DNA of 50,131 nucleotides from Aerophototrophica crusticola (GCA_001939945.1 MOEB01000031.1:1-50131), one strand, 5' to 3'. Shown: positions 18,052 through 27,521, counted from the stretch's first letter. Numbers and translations: made by a program. Notes: a model not told the origin generated them from the letters alone.

Positions 18052-18317
18052 CGCGCGCTCCACCGTTCAAGCCATCCGGCCAAGCCAAGGTCCCGGCAGG
18101 CTTCCCGCAACTCCGGCGAGGGGGCCTGCACCTGGAAGGCCACCCCGTCGCGCTCCGCCTGCCGGCTTGCCGCCACCAGGACCTGGAGCGCCGCCGTGCC
18201 TGCCCGGACCACGCCGTGCCCGTTCACCGTCACCGGCCCGCCGGCCGCGAAGGCGGCCAGCAGCACCGCCCGCAGGTCGGGCGCCGTTTCAGGGGAAAGT
18301 TGCTCAGGCAGGAACAT
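18048..18317 (-). CDS. STAS-domain protein at the head of the che operon
   Basis: This small STAS protein (89 residues from ATG 18317) resembles the lipid/chemotaxis-associated STAS type: LPEQLSPETAPDLRAVLLAA, then VRAGTAALQVLVAA where canonical anti-anti-sigma factors have DSSG. The usual phosphoserine is thus absent, although a threonine lies nearby, unlike the second STAS protein at 8904-9209. Start choice is uncertain: ATG 18344 would add nine residues including a rare AGA codon; 18317 has AGAG five bases upstream. It is the first gene of the 16-gene operon and overlaps cheY. Confidence 0.75.
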   Translation of the reverse strand: MFLPEQLSPETAPDLRAVLLAAFAAGGPVTVNGHGVVRAGTAALQVLVAASRQAERDGVAFQVQAPSPELREACRDLGLAGWLERWSAR

Positions 18318-18419
18318 TTCGGCTCTAACGAAATGGCTAATCATTCCACCATATACGTCATAAGCCATAAGGCGTAGCAAAACTTCCGGTCGGAAAGCCT
18401 GACCGTTTGGATAGGGCCG

Positions 18420-18435
18420 GCAGGAATGTTCCTGC
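18420..18435. promoter_or_regulatory. 16-bp palindrome upstream of the che operon
   Basis: GCAGGAATGTTCCTGC has perfect 7-base arms around TG and lies about 100 bases before the STAS start codon, in the only sizeable gap (18318-18520) ahead of the operon. A related half, GGCAGGAACATTTC, overlaps the start codon region at 18308-18321. The placement fits an operator near the operon promoter. I could not identify a convincing sigma-28 or sigma-54 promoter here. Confidence 0.35.
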
Positions 18436-18520
18436 GTAGGCGACGGGAATACCGGCAGGTGAAAGCGTCTGTGTAGACTAGCCCTCGCAGATATGCTGCG
18501 CTGAAAGATTGTCGAGCGGC

Positions 18521-19219
18521 CTATGTTTCTCCCGTTTCGATTTTCTCCGATGACGGTAGGGCCCAGCGGACAAGGGCGGCTTCTCCCTCCGCGGTCAGGG
18601 CGTAAATCCCCCGGCTGACCCGCGCGAACCAACCATAGACATTGTTCGCCAGGATCTTCGGCGCGTCCGGGCAGTCGGCCTTCAGTGCCTGGGGCGCTTT
18701 CGGTCCGTCCGCCAGGGCGCGGGCGCAGGCCAGTGCCTGTTGGCGGTAGGCGGTCAGGATGGGAATACGGCTGCTGCCCCCACCGGTGGGGTCGCCCTGG
18801 CGCTTGCGGTGCTCAGCCAACAGTTTCGCCCGGCGCTTCGGGTCGCGGCGGGGCAGGGCGTCGGCCGGGTCGGCCAGCACCTCCACGATGTCCACCGGAC
18901 CCACGGCCAGCAGGCCCAGGCCGAGCTGGCGGCACAGGCGGCGTACCCGCGGGTCTTTCTCCCGCCCCCGGCGGCCCCGTGTGGCGGGGACGGCCAGCCA
19001 GACCTGGTCGCCGGCCGCCAGCCGGTCCGCCCCCTGCAGCAGCAGGTCCAGGTTGAAGCCCAGCTTCAGCTCCCCGATCAGCAGCAGGGGCGGTTCCCCC
19101 TCCCGCACCGCCACCAGGTCGCAGCCGCCCACTTCCCCCTTCACGGTGAAGCCCTGGGCCTCCAGGAACCGCTTCACCGGTCCGTAAAGGTCGCTTTCCC
19201 GCGTGAACCCCGCCGCCAT
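18521..19219 (-). CDS. DUF2161 family PD-(D/E)XK nuclease-like protein
   Basis: The 232-residue soluble protein matches the DUF2161 family. Its N-terminal half (ESDLYGPVKRFLEAQGF, VGGCDLVAV, LIGELKLGFNLDLLLQG) has the D...ExK arrangement of restriction-like nucleases, with D near residue 37 and E-L-K near residue 53. The C-terminal 70 residues (LADGPKAPQALKADCP ... GIYALTAEGEAALVRW) look like a winged-helix domain. The start at 19219 is preceded by a G-rich stretch and places the conserved domain at the N-terminus; longer frames upstream are low complexity. Biological role unknown; DNA repair or degradation is possible. Confidence 0.75.
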   Translation of the reverse strand: MAAGFTRESDLYGPVKRFLEAQGFTVKGEVGGCDLVAVREGEPPLLLIGELKLGFNLDLLLQGADRLAAGDQVWLAVPATRGRRGREKDPRVRRLCRQLGLGLLAVGPVDIVEVLADPADALPRRDPKRRAKLLAEHRKRQGDPTGGGSSRIPILTAYRQQALACARALADGPKAPQALKADCPDAPKILANNVYGWFARVSRGIYALTAEGEAALVRWALPSSEKIETGET

Positions 19220-19454
19220 GCCTGCCCCCCTGTGCTTGCCCGTCCTAGCGCGGGGCAGGGGGGCACCGCCAGGGTAAAGCGGGGGCGGAATGGGTATCGG
19301 GCTCGCCGGAAGGGCTGACACCCCTCCATCGTTGCGTGAAAGCAACGGACGCGTCGCCCGGTTTGGAAAGGGTCCCTTAACGATCCGGGCGCGAAACTAT
19401 CATCATTCCGCAGGCGGAGGATGACGCCGCGGTGGCCCAGGTGGGAGACCGACA

Positions 19455-19688
19455 ATGTTGGACACCGGCTGCATCACCCCGACCCAGGATACCTCCGTCA
19501 CCGCCCTGACCAAGGCCCGGGCGCTGGCCCGCTGCATCGAGCTGGTGCGGCGCCAGGCGATGGAAGTGGCCTTCGACCAGGACCGCGCCGGCGACCTGGA
19601 CGCCCTCGGCGCCCTGATCGGCGACCTGCGCCGCCAACAGGAACGCTGGCTCGCTGCCGCGGGGATGGAGCTGCGCGAGGCGGCTTGA
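19455..19688 (+). CDS. Small hypothetical helical protein
   Basis: This 77-residue product is not recognised. It is hydrophilic and probably helical (ARALARCIELVRRQAMEVAF ... DALGALIGDLRRQQERWLAAAG). The start has GGGAG eight bases upstream, codon use resembles neighbouring genes, and it ends just before repeat copy 2. Size and pattern recall small flagellar export chaperones of the FlgN/FliT sort, but this is only a resemblance of helices and not a family match. Confidence 0.6.
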   Translation: MLDTGCITPTQDTSVTALTKARALARCIELVRRQAMEVAFDQDRAGDLDALGALIGDLRRQQERWLAAAGMELREAA

Positions 19689-19694
19689 CCCCCC

Positions 19695-19775
19695 GTAGGT
19701 CGGATTAGGGGCGGAGCCCCGTAATCCGACAGCAAGGCCGGCGCTGTCGGATTACGCTCCGCTAATCCGACCTAC
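19695..19775. repeat. GTAGGTCGGATTA repeat, copy 2, convergent junction
   Basis: This 81-bp copy begins GTAGGTCGGATTAGG and ends CTAATCCGACCTAC, with inner GTAATCCGAC and GTCGGATTAC arms. It fills the gap between the small hypothetical gene and the converging pgm gene. The centre differs from the other two copies while the ends are conserved. Confidence 0.85.
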
Positions 19776-19781
19776 ACCCCC

Positions 19782-21407
<1,626 letters not shown>

Positions 21408-21502
21408 TCACCAAGGGCTGGGTTGGGCTGGCGCGGAGAATACAGGCCAACGCCGCCGTCCCGCCACGGTTCCGTATGACGCGGAGGGGGATGGCCTTCC
21501 GG

Positions 21503-21823
21503 TCACCCAGGCGTGCGGAGGGTGTCGGTAGGGGTAGCGCCGTGCAGCACCCGGATCACCCGCAGCACCCCGGCGCGGGTTAGGCGGTAGTAGATGATAT
21601 AGCGGTCGAATCCCTTCACGGGCCAAGCCCGGGTGCCCCGCATCCCCGACAGCAGCGCCAACCGGGGTGAGCCCATGTTTGGGAACTGGGCGAGCATGGC
21701 GGAGGATTGCAGGAACGCCTCGATGAACCTGTCGGCCGCCACCGGGTTGGTCTCAGCCATCCAGCGATAGATGTCGAGGATGTCCCGTTCAGCCCGCGGG
21801 GACCGGGTGACCCGAGCGCTCAA
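21503..21823 (-). CDS. ParE/RelE-family toxin
   Basis: The 106-residue protein has the ParE-like pattern: SPRAERDILDIYRWMAE at the N-terminus, FPNMGSPR in the middle and the core strand WPVKGFDRYIIYYRL followed by VLRVIRVLHG. ParE toxins of this kind poison gyrase; RelE relatives cut mRNA, and the two cannot be told apart here with certainty. The start is TTG at 21823, overlapping the antitoxin's TGA (TTGA), so the toxin is translated by coupling to the antitoxin. Confidence 0.85.
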   Translation of the reverse strand: MSARVTRSPRAERDILDIYRWMAETNPVAADRFIEAFLQSSAMLAQFPNMGSPRLALLSGMRGTRAWPVKGFDRYIIYYRLTRAGVLRVIRVLHGATPTDTLRTPG

Positions 21824-22083
21824 GCCCGGCGCCTCAAGATCTCTGCCCGGATCGCGGCGGCCTTGGCCCGGATGTCGTCCGGGTCAAGCTCCACATCCTC
21901 CGACTCGTCCTCCGCCTCCATCAGGGCGGCCTCCAACTCGGGGCTCATCGGCTCACCGCCCTCGTCCTGGGCGATGTCATGGCGCACTAGGTCGGCCACA
22001 TAGGCGTCCAGCGATTCGTAGCCGAAGGCGGCGGCGCGCTCCGTGGCCTTGGCCTTCAGGTCGGGGGGAAGGTCGAGCGGCAT
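21820..22083 (-). CDS. ParD-like antitoxin
   Basis: The 87-residue acidic protein sits directly upstream of the ParE-like toxin. The N-terminal part (PPDLKAKATERAAAFGYESLDAYVADLV) fits a ribbon-helix-helix DNA-binding domain. The acidic C-terminal half (EAALMEAEDESEDVELDPDD, then AAIRAEILRRR) is the likely toxin-neutralising tail. The ATG at 22083 has GGGAGGA upstream; the longer frame reaches into the divergent reductase gene. Autoregulation of the pair is expected from the family. Confidence 0.82.
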   Translation of the reverse strand: MPLDLPPDLKAKATERAAAFGYESLDAYVADLVRHDIAQDEGGEPMSPELEAALMEAEDESEDVELDPDDIRAKAAAIRAEILRRRA

Positions 22084-22213
22084 GGGGTCCTCCCTCAATC
22101 CCCGCCAATATAGCCCCATGGCCGGGTCGCGACAACGCAGGCCCGTTCGGGATGGATTCCCGCCCGCCGGGTTGGCTAAGGTCCCGGCTTCCCGGAACGC
22201 GAAGGCCCTTGCC

Positions 22214-23335
22214 ATGTCCGACAGCGCCCTGTTCAGCCCCATCACCCTGGCCGGGCTGGCCCTGCCCAACCGCATCGTCGTCTCCCCCATGTGCCAGTAC
22301 AGCGCGGAAGGTGGGCGGGCCACCGACTGGCACCTGATGCATTACGGCATGCTGGCCAACTCCGGCGCCGGGCTGGTGATCCTGGAGGCGACGGGGGTGG
22401 AGCCGGAAGGCCGCATCTCCGGCGACGACCTCGGCCTGTGGGACGACGGGACGGAGGCGGCGCTGGCCCGGGTGGTGGCCGCCTGCAAGCGCTGGGGCCA
22501 GGCCAAGCTGGGCATCCAGATCGCCCATGCCGGCCGCAAGGCCTCCGTCGCCGCGCCCTGGAAGGGCGGCAAGTCCCTGGCGGCGGGGGAGAGGGCCTGG
22601 CAGACCGTCGGCCCCATGGCGGAACCCTTCGCCGAGGGCTGGCACGTGCCCCAGGCCATGGGGCCGGGGGAGATGGCGCGGGTACGCGACGCCTTCGCCA
22701 ACTGTGCCGCTCGCAGCGCCCGGCTGGGCCTCGACGTCGCGGAACTGCACGCCGCCCACGGCTACCTGCTGCACCAGTTCCTGTCGCCCCTCACCAACCG
22801 GCGCCAGGATGCCTACGGCGGCTCCCTGGAGAACCGCATGCGCTTCCCCCTGGAGGTGTGGGACGCGGTGCGCAAGGCCTGGCCCACGGACCGGCCCCTG
22901 GGTGCGCGCATCACCGGGTCCGACTGGGTGGAGGGCGGCATCACGCCGGAGGAGGCGGTGGCCTTCGGCCTTGCCCTGAAACAGCGCGGCTGCGACTTCC
23001 TGGATGTCACCTCGGGCGGCGTGGTCCCCGGGGCGAGGATCAAGCTGGGACCGGGCTACCAGGTGCCCTTCGCCACGGCGGTCAGGAACGGCACCGGCCT
23101 GCCCACCATGGCCGTGGGCCTGATCGTGCGGGCGGAGCAGGCGGAGAAGATCGTGGCCGACGGCGCGGCCGACATGGTCGCCATCGCCCGCGCCGTGCTG
23201 GACGACCCCCGCTGGGGCTGGAAGGCGGCGCGGGAGCTGGGGGCGGACGTGGCCTATCCCCCGCAATATGAGCGCGCGGCCCCGCCCCTCTGGCCCGGCT
23301 ACGCCTACCGGTACGACAGCGCGTCGATGGATTGA
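22214..23335 (+). CDS. NADH:flavin oxidoreductase, Old Yellow Enzyme family (YqjM-like)
   Basis: The 373-residue protein is a FMN-dependent ene-reductase of the thermophilic-like OYE class, which reduces activated C=C bonds with NAD(P)H. Evidence: PNRIVVSPMCQYSAEGG with the redox-tuning C27, IQIAHAGRKAS with the substrate-binding histidine region, the signature HAAHGYLLHQFLSPLTN followed by YGGSLENR, and the C-terminal FMN phosphate site MVAIARAVLDDP. It is divergent from the toxin-antitoxin pair. Natural substrate unknown. Confidence 0.93.
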   Translation: MSDSALFSPITLAGLALPNRIVVSPMCQYSAEGGRATDWHLMHYGMLANSGAGLVILEATGVEPEGRISGDDLGLWDDGTEAALARVVAACKRWGQAKLGIQIAHAGRKASVAAPWKGGKSLAAGERAWQTVGPMAEPFAEGWHVPQAMGPGEMARVRDAFANCAARSARLGLDVAELHAAHGYLLHQFLSPLTNRRQDAYGGSLENRMRFPLEVWDAVRKAWPTDRPLGARITGSDWVEGGITPEEAVAFGLALKQRGCDFLDVTSGGVVPGARIKLGPGYQVPFATAVRNGTGLPTMAVGLIVRAEQAEKIVADGAADMVAIARAVLDDPRWGWKAARELGADVAYPPQYERAAPPLWPGYAYRYDSASMD

Positions 23336-23411
23336 GACCCATAGCACCATGGTGCCATGGCGCATGCTGGGGCTTAGGGGGCACCCTGCCGTCCCAACGC
23401 AGGAGGACGGC

Positions 23412-23981
23412 ATGCGCATCGCGATGGCTGTGACGGTGGCCCTGGGGTTGGCCCTGCCCGCCCCGGCCCTGGCCGACCTGGAAGGCCGCGACAAGCAGAG
23501 CACGGAGGCCGTGGGCAACCTGGAGGCCTACGCCGTCTACAAGATGGGCCAGTACGACCTGGCGCGGGAGCGGTGGGAGGCCCTGGCCGCCAAGGGCAAC
23601 ACCACCGCCATGATCAACCTGTCCAACATGCACGCCCAGGGCCAGGGCGTGCCCCGCGACCTGGCCGTGGCCCGCACCTGGACCCGGAAAGCGGCGGAAC
23701 GGGGCGACCCGCGGGCCCAGTTGGAACTCGGCCTCGCCCATGAGACCGGCAGCGGGGTGGAGCGCGACATGGACCAGGCCGCCGTTTGGCTGGGCAAGGC
23801 CGCCGACCGCGGCAATACCGACGCCCAGTTCGCCCTGGGCGTCCTGCTCGCCACCGGCAAGGGCAAGGGGGCGGCCGCCGCCACGGCCGAGGAAAGGGGC
23901 CGCGCCAAGGACCTGCTGGCCAAGGCCGCCGCCGCCGGGCACCCGGACGCGGCGGCGATGCTGGCGGCGGTGGGATCGTAG
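23412..23981 (+). CDS. Sel1-repeat periplasmic protein
   Basis: The 189-residue protein begins with a signal peptide (MRIAMAVTVALGLALPAPALA, cut before DLEG). Sel1-like helical repeats follow: YKMGQYDLARERWEALAAKG, then MINLSNMHAQGQGVPRDL, LELGLAHETGSGVERDM and FALGVLLATGKGKG. Such proteins are protein-protein scaffolds in the periplasm. A strong AGGAGG lies seven bases before the ATG. The final residues GS and the TAG stop abut repeat copy 3, which contributes the TAG. Confidence 0.85.
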   Translation: MRIAMAVTVALGLALPAPALADLEGRDKQSTEAVGNLEAYAVYKMGQYDLARERWEALAAKGNTTAMINLSNMHAQGQGVPRDLAVARTWTRKAAERGDPRAQLELGLAHETGSGVERDMDQAAVWLGKAADRGNTDAQFALGVLLATGKGKGAAAATAEERGRAKDLLAKAAAAGHPDAAAMLAAVGS

Positions 23982-24066
23982 GTCGGATTAGCGGCGACAG
24001 CCGCGTAATCCGACGGCGGGTGGCAGCGGATGACGTCGGATTACGGCTTCGCCTAATCCGACCTAC
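23978..24066. repeat. GTAGGTCGGATTA repeat, copy 3, convergent junction
   Basis: This 89-bp copy begins GTAGGTCGGATTAGC and ends CTAATCCGACCTAC, with the same internal GTAATCCGAC / GTCGGATTAC arms. It lies between the Sel1-repeat gene (whose TAG stop it contains) and the converging 531-residue unknown gene. Confidence 0.85.
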
Positions 24067-24072
24067 GGGTCC

Positions 24073-25668
24073 TTACCCCGACACGATCCCATGCAGCGAC
24101 GCCTTGTCGGCGAAGGCGCGCAAGGAGGCGTCCTGCCAGTGGCGGGTGCGCTTCAGTTCCGCCCCCACCAGGGCGGCCACCGTCTGCAGCAGCTTGCGCT
24201 CCGGGGGGGAAAGCGTCCCTTCCTCCTCCAGCCGCTGGGTGCACACCTTGACCAGCCCCTTGTCCAGCAGGCTGGGCCAGGCGGACACGTCGGCGCCCAG
24301 GGCCTGGGCCAGCTCCAATAGGCGGGTGGCATGGTCCAGGCAGGCGGTGGCCGTGGCGTGCCCCTCCTCGGCGAAGCAGTCCTTGAAGGCGGCGTTCAGC
24401 TCCTCCAGCAGCAGGGTGCGGAAGTTGCTGAAGCCTGTGCCCCAGTGCAGCGACTTGGACAGGCAGGCCCGCCAGCGGGTGCAATAGCCCAGCACCCAGG
24501 CCAGGGACTCCTGGTCCGGCGTGGGGCGGAACTTGGCCCGCACGGCCGCGGCCACCCGGTCGGACACGGCCGGGTACAGTTCCTGCTCCACCCGGCGCAC
24601 CATCTTTTCCAACGCCTCGCGGGCCTGGGACCCGGCGCGGGGGTCGCGCATCAGGTCCAGTTCCTCGAAGCTGTCCAGGATGGTCTCGAAATGCGCCAGC
24701 TCCTGGTCCAGGGCGGCCCGGCGGCGCAGGGGGAACAACAGCGGCCCCTTGGCCGTGCGGTCGGTGCCGGCCCCGGCGGACAGGTCGTCGGCGATGGACA
24801 GGGCCACCCATTTCAGGTGCCGCACCAGGTTCCCGGCCAGTCGCCCCTGCAAGGTCGCGGGCGCCTCCACAAGGAAGCTGGCAAAGCCACGGTAGTCCCG
24901 CGCCTGGTCCAGCACGGGCAGGGCGGGCAGGTGGGCCCACTTGCCCGCAGCCCCGCCCAGGGCCGCCACCCTGTCATCCTCCGCGAAGCCGCCGCCGGCC
25001 TCCGCCAGCAGGGGTGGCCGGCCGGCACGGGCCAGCAGCTCCTGCGCCAGGCTGTGCAGGTTGCCCTGCTGCGCCAGGATGGCCTGGGCCAGGGCCACGC
25101 CCTCCGCCGTTAGCGGGCGGAGCTTCTGGGCGATGCCCACCCGTCGCGCCTCCTCAGCCCGCCAGGCATTGGCGGTGTCGAGCAGGGTCTTCAGCACGGG
25201 CGGCTTGGCCAGGGCGTCGGCCAGCCATGCCGATGCCGCCGCCCGCAGCGACTCGGTGGCGGGGCGCAGCTCCGGCCGGGCCAGGGCCTCGTCGATGGGA
25301 TAGTCGCGGGCCACTTCCTCCACCAGCGGCTCGATCCGCCGCGCCTCCGCGGCCAGGGCCGTGCGCCGCCCGGCGGCCCACAGCCCGCCGATGTCGATGG
25401 GGTGCAGGGGGCCGCCCACGCCCAGCTCCTCCCGCAGCAGGCCCAGATCCTGCGCCAGGAAATGCTGGAAGAAGCGGGTGAACAGGCGCCGTGCGTGCTG
25501 GGTGCGGCGGCGGTTGATGCGGGTGACCAGGGCCTGGCGGACTAGCACGTTGTTCTGGCCGTGGTTGGGGTTCCGGGCCACCTCGTCATACATCTGCAAG
25601 GCCGCTTCGGGCGTCAGCCGAGAAACCAGGTCGCGGACCGTGCCTTCCAGGTCGCGCTCGTCCCCCAT
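24073..25668 (-). CDS. Hypothetical 531-residue protein
   Basis: I do not recognise this protein. It is 531 residues, soluble, without signal peptide or membrane helix, and largely alpha-helical with many Leu/Ala/Arg heptad-like stretches. Features visible are an N-terminal region rich in basic helices (RINRRRTQHARRLFTRFFQH), a central RHLKWVALSIADDL, a MVRRVEQELYPAVSDRV helix near 365, and LGYCTRWRACLSKSLHWGTG with two Cys near 410. A GGAGGA site precedes the ATG. It stands alone, converging on the Sel1-repeat gene across repeat copy 3. Codon use is like its neighbours, so it is a real gene of unknown role. Confidence 0.8.
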   Translation of the reverse strand: MGDERDLEGTVRDLVSRLTPEAALQMYDEVARNPNHGQNNVLVRQALVTRINRRRTQHARRLFTRFFQHFLAQDLGLLREELGVGGPLHPIDIGGLWAAGRRTALAAEARRIEPLVEEVARDYPIDEALARPELRPATESLRAAASAWLADALAKPPVLKTLLDTANAWRAEEARRVGIAQKLRPLTAEGVALAQAILAQQGNLHSLAQELLARAGRPPLLAEAGGGFAEDDRVAALGGAAGKWAHLPALPVLDQARDYRGFASFLVEAPATLQGRLAGNLVRHLKWVALSIADDLSAGAGTDRTAKGPLLFPLRRRAALDQELAHFETILDSFEELDLMRDPRAGSQAREALEKMVRRVEQELYPAVSDRVAAAVRAKFRPTPDQESLAWVLGYCTRWRACLSKSLHWGTGFSNFRTLLLEELNAAFKDCFAEEGHATATACLDHATRLLELAQALGADVSAWPSLLDKGLVKVCTQRLEEEGTLSPPERKLLQTVAALVGAELKRTRHWQDASLRAFADKASLHGIVSG

Positions 25669-25826
25669 CCCATCCTCCGAAGTGCCGGCAACGCCGGCGG
25701 CTGCCCGTCACCACTTCCCCAGCGATAGATTAAACTACCACGAAAGAAGAGGTAACCAGGAAGCATCTTCGAGATTAAGGGATCGTTACTCTGCCGGATC
25801 ACTGTGGCCGCCGCACCACCCGCCGG

Positions 25827-26942
25827 TCATTCCGCCGCCAGGGCCGCCCCGCGCTTCGCCTCTGCCGCGCGGCGGTTGCGGCGCTTCATCCACCACAGGC
25901 TGGTGCCGGTGATGGCGAACAGCACGGGCAGCAGGCCCGACAACCCCACCAGCACGCGCCACACCAGCCCCAGCCCCTCGCCCTCGTGCAGGGGCCGCAT
26001 CCAGGCCAGCAGCTTGGCACCGGACGGGTAGGCGGCCGGGTCGCGCCGCTCCAGCACCCCGCCGGTATAGGGGTCCAGGGTGATGGTCATGGCGGGGGCG
26101 CCGGGGTTTCCCCGGTCATGCACCACGCCCACCCGCAAGGGGTCGTCGGGCTTGCGCGGCAGGCCCAGGGAGCGCAAGTGGCCGCCGCCGGCCGCCTCCA
26201 GCCCGATCCGCACCGCTTCATCCACCGGCAGGGGGGTGCGGCCATCGGCGGGGCCGGCCTTCACGCCCGGGCCGCCAAGCTTCACGTCGCCCAAGGGCAG
26301 CACCGTGCCCACCCCATCGCCGATGGTTTGGGGGAAGGCCAGGTAGACGCCGCTGAAGCTCACCACCATGAACACCGCCAAGCCCCAGAAGCCGAAGGCG
26401 CCGTGCAGGTCCCGGTGGAAACGGATGCCCTTGGCCCGCCATTTCACGGACAGGGCCGCCTTCCACTGGCCGGGACGCGGCCACCACAGCACCAAGCCCG
26501 TCACGCCCAGCACCAGCATCACCACGCCCAGCCACCCCACAAGCTGCCGCCCCTCGCGCCCCTGCACCAGCAGGTTCCCGTGCAGCCGGTGCATGGTCAG
26601 CAGGAAGGGCCCCGCCGGGTCCTCCATCACCGCCAGGGTCACCGGGTCCAGCCGTACCGACCAGAAGCCGCCACCCTGCCGGGCGAATCGGACGGTGGCG
26701 GCCTCACCGGGGTGGGCCGGGTGCATGTAGATGGCGGGGGTCGCCCCCTCGGGTGCCACCGCCTTGGCCGCGGCCAGGATCTCCCCCGCCGGCCGGGGGT
26801 CGCCCGCGCTGGCGGCCGGGCCGGTGAGGCCGCGGATTTCCGGCTCCAGCAACAAGACCGTGCCGGTGACCCCGATCAGCAGCAGGGGCAGGCCCAGTAT
26901 AAGCCCGGACCAGAGGTGCAGGGTGAACAGGAACTTGCGCAT
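25827..26942 (-). CDS. PepSY-associated transmembrane protein (iron/siderophore-linked type)
   Basis: The 371-residue inner-membrane protein has four helices: residues about 8-32 (LHLWSGLILGLPLLLIGVTG), 135-156, 183-205 and 335-358. PepSY-like periplasmic regions lie between them (SVRLDPVTLAV, MTITLDPYTGGVLERRDP). Membrane histidines (LHLWSG, MHRLHGNLL, RFHRDLHGAFG, LHEG) could bind haem. Relatives often accompany TonB-dependent receptors and reduce ferric siderophores. A Fur-box-like palindrome lies about 33 bases upstream, consistent with iron control. The start at 26942 is the ATG before the first helix; the longer frame has no coding character. Confidence 0.85.
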   Translation of the reverse strand: MRKFLFTLHLWSGLILGLPLLLIGVTGTVLLLEPEIRGLTGPAASAGDPRPAGEILAAAKAVAPEGATPAIYMHPAHPGEAATVRFARQGGGFWSVRLDPVTLAVMEDPAGPFLLTMHRLHGNLLVQGREGRQLVGWLGVVMLVLGVTGLVLWWPRPGQWKAALSVKWRAKGIRFHRDLHGAFGFWGLAVFMVVSFSGVYLAFPQTIGDGVGTVLPLGDVKLGGPGVKAGPADGRTPLPVDEAVRIGLEAAGGGHLRSLGLPRKPDDPLRVGVVHDRGNPGAPAMTITLDPYTGGVLERRDPAAYPSGAKLLAWMRPLHEGEGLGLVWRVLVGLSGLLPVLFAITGTSLWWMKRRNRRAAEAKRGAALAAE

Positions 26943-27278
26943 GGACTCCACCCCGATCCGGGCACTGTGACGGATGAGAACGACTCTCAATGCGCCCCTC
27001 ATAAATCTGAATGCCCCTACTGGCAAGGATGGAATGAGAATGAATCGCATGGCGGCGCCGGCACCCACCCCTTTCGCGGGCGCGAAAAAACGCCGCAGGT
27101 TCATGCGATTCCTCTTTATCAGGGGGAATGGATGTGCCGCAGAACTGTTCGACTTTGGTATGGATTGGACAGCTTTGTGCGTTGCGGTACAGTTTGTCGC
27201 AATGCAATTACAGAAAATCCAACGCATCGTATCGGACAGGCGGGTTTCGGGGTAACCCGACAGGGGAAAGGGGACGGC
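26943..27278. other. Divergent intergenic region with iron-box-like sites
   Basis: This 336-bp stretch separates the divergent PepSY gene and a small hypothetical gene and is clearly less GC-rich than its surroundings. It holds the Fur-like palindrome at 26975-26989, a second partial match TGAGAATGAATCGCA at 27035-27049, and an imperfect TTGCG...CGCAA dyad at 27182-27202. An open frame of 93 codons on the plus strand starts inside the Fur-like site and looks non-coding. No RNA gene was recognised. Confidence 0.5.
26975..26989 (-). promoter_or_regulatory. Fur-box-like palindrome
   Basis: TGAGAACGACTCTCA has perfect TGAGA/TCTCA arms and differs at two positions from TGAGAATGATTCTCA, a typical Fur-binding dyad. 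It sits 33 bases before the start of the PepSY membrane protein gene, where a repressor would block transcription. Alphaproteobacteria may use Fur, Irr or RirA for iron control, and which one binds cannot be told. Confidence 0.5.
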
Positions 27279-27467
27279 ATGACCTACTATGACGTGGATC
27301 GGCTGCGCGCCACCGCCATGGGCCATGAGGTGCTGCAGAGCCTCGCCACCACCAACCTGCGGGAGGCGGAGGCCGTGATGCGCGCCTGGTCGGAATCCCT
27401 GGGGGACGGGGAAGCGATCCGTCTGGTGGACGGCCGCACGGGCCAGCTCATCCAGGCCGTGGGTTGA
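27279..27467 (+). CDS. Small hypothetical protein
   Basis: A 62-residue hydrophilic protein with no recognised domain (begins TYYDVDRLRATAMGHEVLQS). AGGGGAAAGGGGA precedes the ATG at 27279 with normal spacing, and codon use (GC-rich third positions) agrees with neighbouring genes. It lies 54 bases before the DUF1289 gene on the same strand. A longer frame upstream runs through the PepSY gene in antisense and is not coding. Confidence 0.6.
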   Translation: MTYYDVDRLRATAMGHEVLQSLATTNLREAEAVMRAWSESLGDGEAIRLVDGRTGQLIQAVG

Positions 27468-27521
27468 CGCCCGGCCGGCACTCCCCCATCTCCCGCGCTC
27501 CGTCGCCTGGAGCCGGGACCC

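Noticed and set aside
21503-22083. Mobile island around the ParDE-like toxin-antitoxin pair
   Set aside because: Base composition and codon use match the surroundings, and no integrase, repeat border or attachment site was found.
26974-27255. 93-codon plus-strand frame upstream of the small hypothetical gene
   Set aside because: Its start overlaps the Fur-like site, it lacks a ribosome site and its codon use is unlike the neighbouring genes.
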